Source of the DNA: Gamarada debralockiae
Lineage: Eukaryota > Ascomycota > Leotiomycetes > Helotiales > Hyphodiscaceae
Direction of reading: 5' to 3'
DNA length: 45,081 nt
NCBI GenBank assembly: GCA_002803225.1
Contig: NXFV01001071.1
Span: 1-45,081 of the forward strand
Part shown: positions 41,100 to 45,081 of the stretch, piece after piece
How positions within the stretch are numbered: position 1 is the first letter of the stretch
How the letters are laid out: every line of letters starts with the position of its first letter
Made by a program: the position numbers and the translations under genes
Notes under the pieces: generated by a model
Seen by the model: the letters and a program-made list of their open reading frames with translations, nothing else
Database searches by the model: none
Told to the model about the DNA's origin: nothing

Positions 41100-44000
41100 G
41101 CTTACTCTCTTCCTTTCCTTTCCTTTTTTCTTTAGCTTAATATTTTTAATAAACTATAATCTTTAAACTTTATACTTTAGATCTTTATATTAATCCCGCC
41201 GTTATATAATACTAAGCTTACTTAACTTAGCCTATAAAAGTAATAGAATACTAATTTAATAAAGGCCTAATATTATTCTTAAAGTATAATAATAAAATAT
41301 TATACTTAATATTTAATAATCTTTTTAAACTATAAAGATTTAAAGAGACTAGCTAATAAGACTTAGCTCTATTAATTACTAATAGTTAGTTCTCCTCTAC
41401 TAACTTAAAAGAAAGAAAAAAATTAGTTCTTTTTTATTAATTTAAAATAAAAAAAAGCTTATATCCTTTATAATTTAGTTAACTTTAGAGTCTAATCTTT
41501 AATTAAAATAAATAATATTACTTTAATATTAATAAGAGAAAAAGAACTAGTCCTCTTTTATTTAATAAAGACTTCCTTATTTAATAAAAGATAAAATCCT
41601 TAATACTAATAAAAGTAAAAGAACTAGTCTTCTTTATAATAAAAAGAATTAGCCTTAGTTTACTAATTTAAAATAAAGAAAACTTAATAGTTAGTCTTAT
41701 TCTATTAACTTAAAAAAAGTAAAATAATTAGTTTTAGTTTATTAATGTCATAGGGCGAATGCAAAGTGTATAGTGCAAAAGCTTGTTTGTATTATAAGAA
41801 GAATTAGCTAAAGAAGGAAAGAGAAGAAGTATCTGCTTCTTAGAAATTAAGGGGGTACTGCGGCCGCTAGTAGTAGTAGCAGCGGCAGTGGCACGAGCCA
41901 TGCGCCTGTTCACGTGACAGCGCAGGCGCTTTAGCGCCAAGCATAACATCAGGTATAACCTATTATAATTAATTTTAAATAAAAAGAACTTACTTAATCT
42001 TTATAGTTAAAACTCTTATTAAGTTATCTATAATAGCTAAAACTTTTATTAAGTTATTTATAAATAATATAAAATTAAATATAATTACTTTTATAATAAA
42101 CTTAACTTAACTTATTTATTATAAAATAAAAAGTAAAGTATTTTATTAAAATAAAATAAAGGAGCTAATCTTTAATATTAATAACTTTTAATATTAAAAA
42201 AATTATTTTATTATTATCTTAAAAAATAATATTAACTAGTATTTAGCTAACTTTAAGTAAAAAATAAAAAAAGAATTACTAAAAACTACTTTTTAATAAA
42301 AAAGAATCTTTACTTATAATTACTTAATTAACTATTTATAAGAATATACTAATAAATAAATTAAGTATAATTAAAAGTTTTATATATATATTAATTACTT
42401 AACTAAAAGAATTAATAAACTTAAAGTAATTATTAAAAAACTTTAAAAGAAAGAAAAGCTTATTTAATAAGATATTATAAAATAAAAGAATAAGTAAATA
42501 AATCTATAAAAATATTAAACTATATTTAAGAAACTTAAAGATAATTAATATTAAAAGTTTATTATTTTATTAACTTAAATAATTTAAATTAAATATTTTT
42601 ATTTTTATTAATATATTATTTAAATTTAAAATTTATTACTTTTTATTAAAAAAGATAACTATAAAATTAATAATTAAATATTTAATATATAAAATAAATT
42701 AATATAAAACTCTTTAAAATTTAATAGTAAGACTTTAAAAATTACTTATATTACTTAATTTATTATTAAAGATATTAAAGATTTTATTTAAAATTAATTA
42801 TTACTTAAATTAATTAATTAAATCTTATTTATTAAGTAGATCTTTAAAATCCTTTAATAAGCTTATAATAAAAATAAAAAAATAAAGTAATAAAAAGCTA
42901 AGGAAAAGTATTATAAATTAAAATAAAGAAATAAATTATTTTTAATATTTTAAATAAATTTTATTTATTTTATAATTAAATTAAATAAATTACTACTTAA
43001 CTAATATAATAATTTAATAAATAAAATAAGTATTAAACTTTTAAAAAGTTTAAGAGATAAGAAATTTAATAAATTAAAAAAGTTAATTAAATAATATATA
43101 AAATAAAAAAATTAACTACTTTTAATTAAAAACTAATAACTTAAAGAAAATTATTAAAATAAAATTATTTATTAATAATTAGTCTTTTAAGTAAAATATC
43201 TTTATCTTAAATAAATATTAAATAAAAGTAAAAATATAATATTAATTAATTAATCTTTAAATCTTATAAATTATATATTATCCTTTTAATTAAAGAAGAC
43301 TAACTATTAAAAAACTAAAAGAAAAATAAATAAGTTTAAAGAGCTTACTTACTATTATTATAATAAGATTAAGTATTAAAAGAAAGATTACTTAAATTTA
43401 AATTAAGTTATACTTATAAAAGAAAATTATTTAAAATTTAATTAAAAGAAGTTAAAAAATAATAATTTAAACTTATTAAATAAAGACCTTTTATTTAATA
43501 ATAATAATAATAAGTTAAAAAAAACTTAATTTTAAATATAAAGATAACTCTTTTAAAGTAAAATACTTACTAAAAATTAATTAATTTATTTTAATTAATT
43601 AATAAGAATTAGTTTTTAATTAAATATAAATTATATTAAAATAATAAAAATATTCTTTTTAAAGCTTTAGTAAACTTTAAAGTAAATATATATATTTTAA
43701 TTAACTAAAAGTATATTTATTTATTAATAAAGATATTATAATTACTAGTATATAAATTAAAAAGACTAATTCTTTTATAAGACTTTAATAAAAGTCTAAT
43801 AAGATTATTTAAGAAATATTAAAGATTAATTTAAACTTTAATAAGTATATTTAATTTTAATAATACTTTTTTATTATTAAACTTAACTTTTATAATTTAA
43901 TTTTAAAAAGAAAGTAATTAATAGTATATAATATTTTATTAGACTATTAATAAAATTATCTTTATTAGCTAAAAGACTATAAAGTAAACTAATAAAATAT

Positions 44001-44600
44001 AAATTATTAAGATTAACTCTTTAATACTTTAATTAAAGTCTTAAAAAGAATAAGTAATAAATATTTAAAAGAAAAGAAAAACTTATCTTTATTATTAATA
44101 AAAGACTTTTAAATATAAAAGATTAAGTATTAATTAAAAAAAGAAGAACTAAATCTTAATATTATAAAGATAAATATTTAAAATAATTATTTTATTTATT
44201 TTATTAAAGCTATTATATTTTAAATAAATACTAAAGAAATTAGTTATTATATTAAATTAATAATAATTAATAAGATTAATTAAGTACTTAAAAAGTAAAG
44301 ATAAAAGCTATATTAAAGAGTTTAATAAATTATATTACTTTAATAACTAAGAAGAATATAAGTATTTAGGTATTATATCCTAGCTAAGGATATTATATAT
44401 ACCCTTAATAGAGATAAGCTAAACGTTTTTAGTAATACTATATCCTTTAATACTAGAGATATAACGGCTATACCAGATAAGGCCCAAAGGAATAAGTAAA
44501 CGTATGTTTGTATTAAGAATCTAAAGCTAAAGAAAGAAGAAGAAGAAGAAGAGAGCTTTATAAGAAGCTCAAGCTTATATATAGGACCTAGGACTATAGG
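41100..44600. repeat. Extreme AT-rich, RIP-type block
   Basis: Almost all sequence here is A/T with TA, TTAA and AAAG-type words and stops in all frames. It contains the GC-normal island at 41746-41948. Near 44.35-44.6 kb on the plus strand a short protein-like stretch survives (DITAIPDKAQRNKQTYV, then a Glu-rich KLKKEEEEEESF), perhaps the tail of a transposase or other element protein; I cannot name it. Confidence 0.75.
41746..41948. repeat. GC-normal LTR-like island within the AT block
   Basis: A 203-bp segment with TG...CA ends (TGTCATAGGGCG to AAGCATAACA) stands out by normal base composition. I see no matching target duplication. Its last 41 bases (41908-41948) are an inverted copy of the last 41 bases of the window (45041-45081) with two transition differences. 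Confidence 0.45.
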
Positions 44601-44650
44601 GTCCTTGCTAGTGCGAGCTAATAAGGGCCCTGAATATAGTAGTTCCAGTT

Positions 44651-44712
44651 GATTTCCCCCGCCCAGCGGGGGAAATCCAGTATCACGTGATTCACGCGCC
44701 GTGATATTCCCT
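44651..44712. repeat. Hairpin cluster: perfect 12-bp GC-rich stem and a second short stem
   Basis: GATTTCCCCCGC (44651-44662) and its exact inverse (44666-44677) are separated by only three bases. Directly after it, TATCACG and CGTGATA form a second stem around GTGATTCACGCGC, at roughly 44683-44707. Stable hairpins of this sort occur at transposon ends. Confidence 0.7.
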
Positions 44713-44739
44713 CCCCTACGAGTAGAACTAACTATAGTT

Positions 44740-45081
44740 CTAGTAATATAAAGGTTTATTATCGTCCTTATACTCCTTAAATTCTTCCTTTCTAGTCTTG
44801 TATTCCTTAATCTAGCGCTCTAAGCGCGCTGGTAGTCCCACTATATTCGGCCAACTCTTATAGAACTACTTCAGTAGGTAGTAGTAACCCTTCAAATTAA
44901 AGGCTCTATACTAGCTAAAGTCCTATAGCCTATTACTCTTCTAGCGTACTTAGTAGTATAAGTTCTTCTAGCGCGTACGTACTTAGCTATCTAAGATTTC
45001 CTTAACTTCCTATTTGTCGTTGTAACGGGTTGAACCCGATTGTTGTGCTTGGCGCTAAAGCGCCTGCGCTGTCATGTGAAC
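44740..45081 (-). pseudogene. Chromodomain end of a Ty3/gypsy pol gene, partial and mutated
   Basis: On the minus strand, entering from the right edge, the frame reads YNDK, a TAG where Trp is expected, then EVKEILDS and (after stops at expected Gln/Trp/Arg codons) NLYYQVR, followed by FNLKGYYYLLKQFYKSWPNI and an acidic/basic tail ending at TAG 44740-44742. The motif WEVEEILDSR...YLVKW is the chromodomain found at the C-terminus of fungal chromovirus integrases, which directs integration to heterochromatin. All stops fit C-to-T or G-to-A changes. The rest of pol would lie beyond the window, unless the repeat at 45041-45081 marks a nested insertion. Confidence 0.6.
45041..45081. repeat. Inverted partner of 41908-41948, cut by the window edge
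   Basis: These 41 bases match the reverse complement of 41908-41948 at 39 positions; both differences are transitions. They include the palindrome GGCGCTAAAGCGCC. The copy probably continues beyond the window. Confidence 0.75.

Noticed and set aside
41734..41949. 71-codon minus-strand ORF
   Set aside because: It coincides with the LTR-like island; no protein family resemblance.
1..45081. tRNA, rRNA or snoRNA genes
   Set aside because: No cloverleaf with B-box or rRNA core sequence was noticed by eye; a covariance-model scan would be needed to exclude them.

Overview
The window looks like nuclear DNA of a filamentous ascomycete (Pezizomycotina; Leotiomycetes is my guess, not proven). The reasons are short 47-80 bp GT-AG introns with CTRAC-like branch sites, typical fungal families (bifunctional ADE2, NACHT-ankyrin and WD40 STAND-type genes, DUF6594, a Dal5-type transporter next to GH105), and long TA-rich blocks in which expected CAG and TGG codons appear as TAG, TAA or TGA. 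The last point is the signature of repeat-induced point mutation (RIP).

Layout. 1-330: 3' end of a DUF6594 membrane protein. 815-3933 (-): a four-exon gene with a trypsin-like domain and a C-terminal membrane region, broken by a one-base frameshift near the end. 4000-8480: mostly gene-free, with a TIR-bounded MITE at 7215-7485. 8481-9503 (+): three-exon alpha/beta hydrolase with a Cys in the oxyanion HGGG motif. 10293-12089 (-): intact ADE2. 12691-13465: wreckage of two small genes. 14185-17447 (+): intact five-exon NACHT-ankyrin gene. 18179-18672 (+): a paralogue of the first wrecked gene, so this unknown family flanks the NACHT gene on both sides. 19076-20192 (-) and 20621-21641 (+): divergent housekeeping pair, CstF-64/RNA15-like and prohibitin-2. 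21835-22760 (+): dipeptidyl-peptidase V pseudogene. 24209-25931 (-) and 26579-27700 (+): divergent MFS transporter and GH105 hydrolase, a plausible pectin-fragment catabolic pair. 27889-29433 (-): membrane-associated protein of unknown function with a nonsense codon and two likely compensating frameshifts. 30737-31071 (+): last WD40 repeats of a STAND gene, cut off by a transposon.

31072 to about 37.5 kb is a mutated Helitron: a long minus-strand ORF remnant with Helitron N-terminal and PIF1-like helicase domains, convergent with a plus-strand DUF3716-like, Ala/Pro-rich, coiled-coil gene whose adjacent introns are nearly identical. A clean solo LTR with a 5-bp target duplication follows (37843-38080), then an intact multipass membrane protein gene (38374-39471, -). 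The right end (39.9-45.1 kb) is transposon debris: a 0.6-kb imperfect palindrome, an extreme AT block, hairpins, and the chromodomain end of a Ty3/gypsy pol gene.

Overall, housekeeping and metabolic genes are clean, while the accessory genes carry indels and stops. This argues for real decay rather than general sequencing error. All splice models and family assignments were read by eye; no database search was run.
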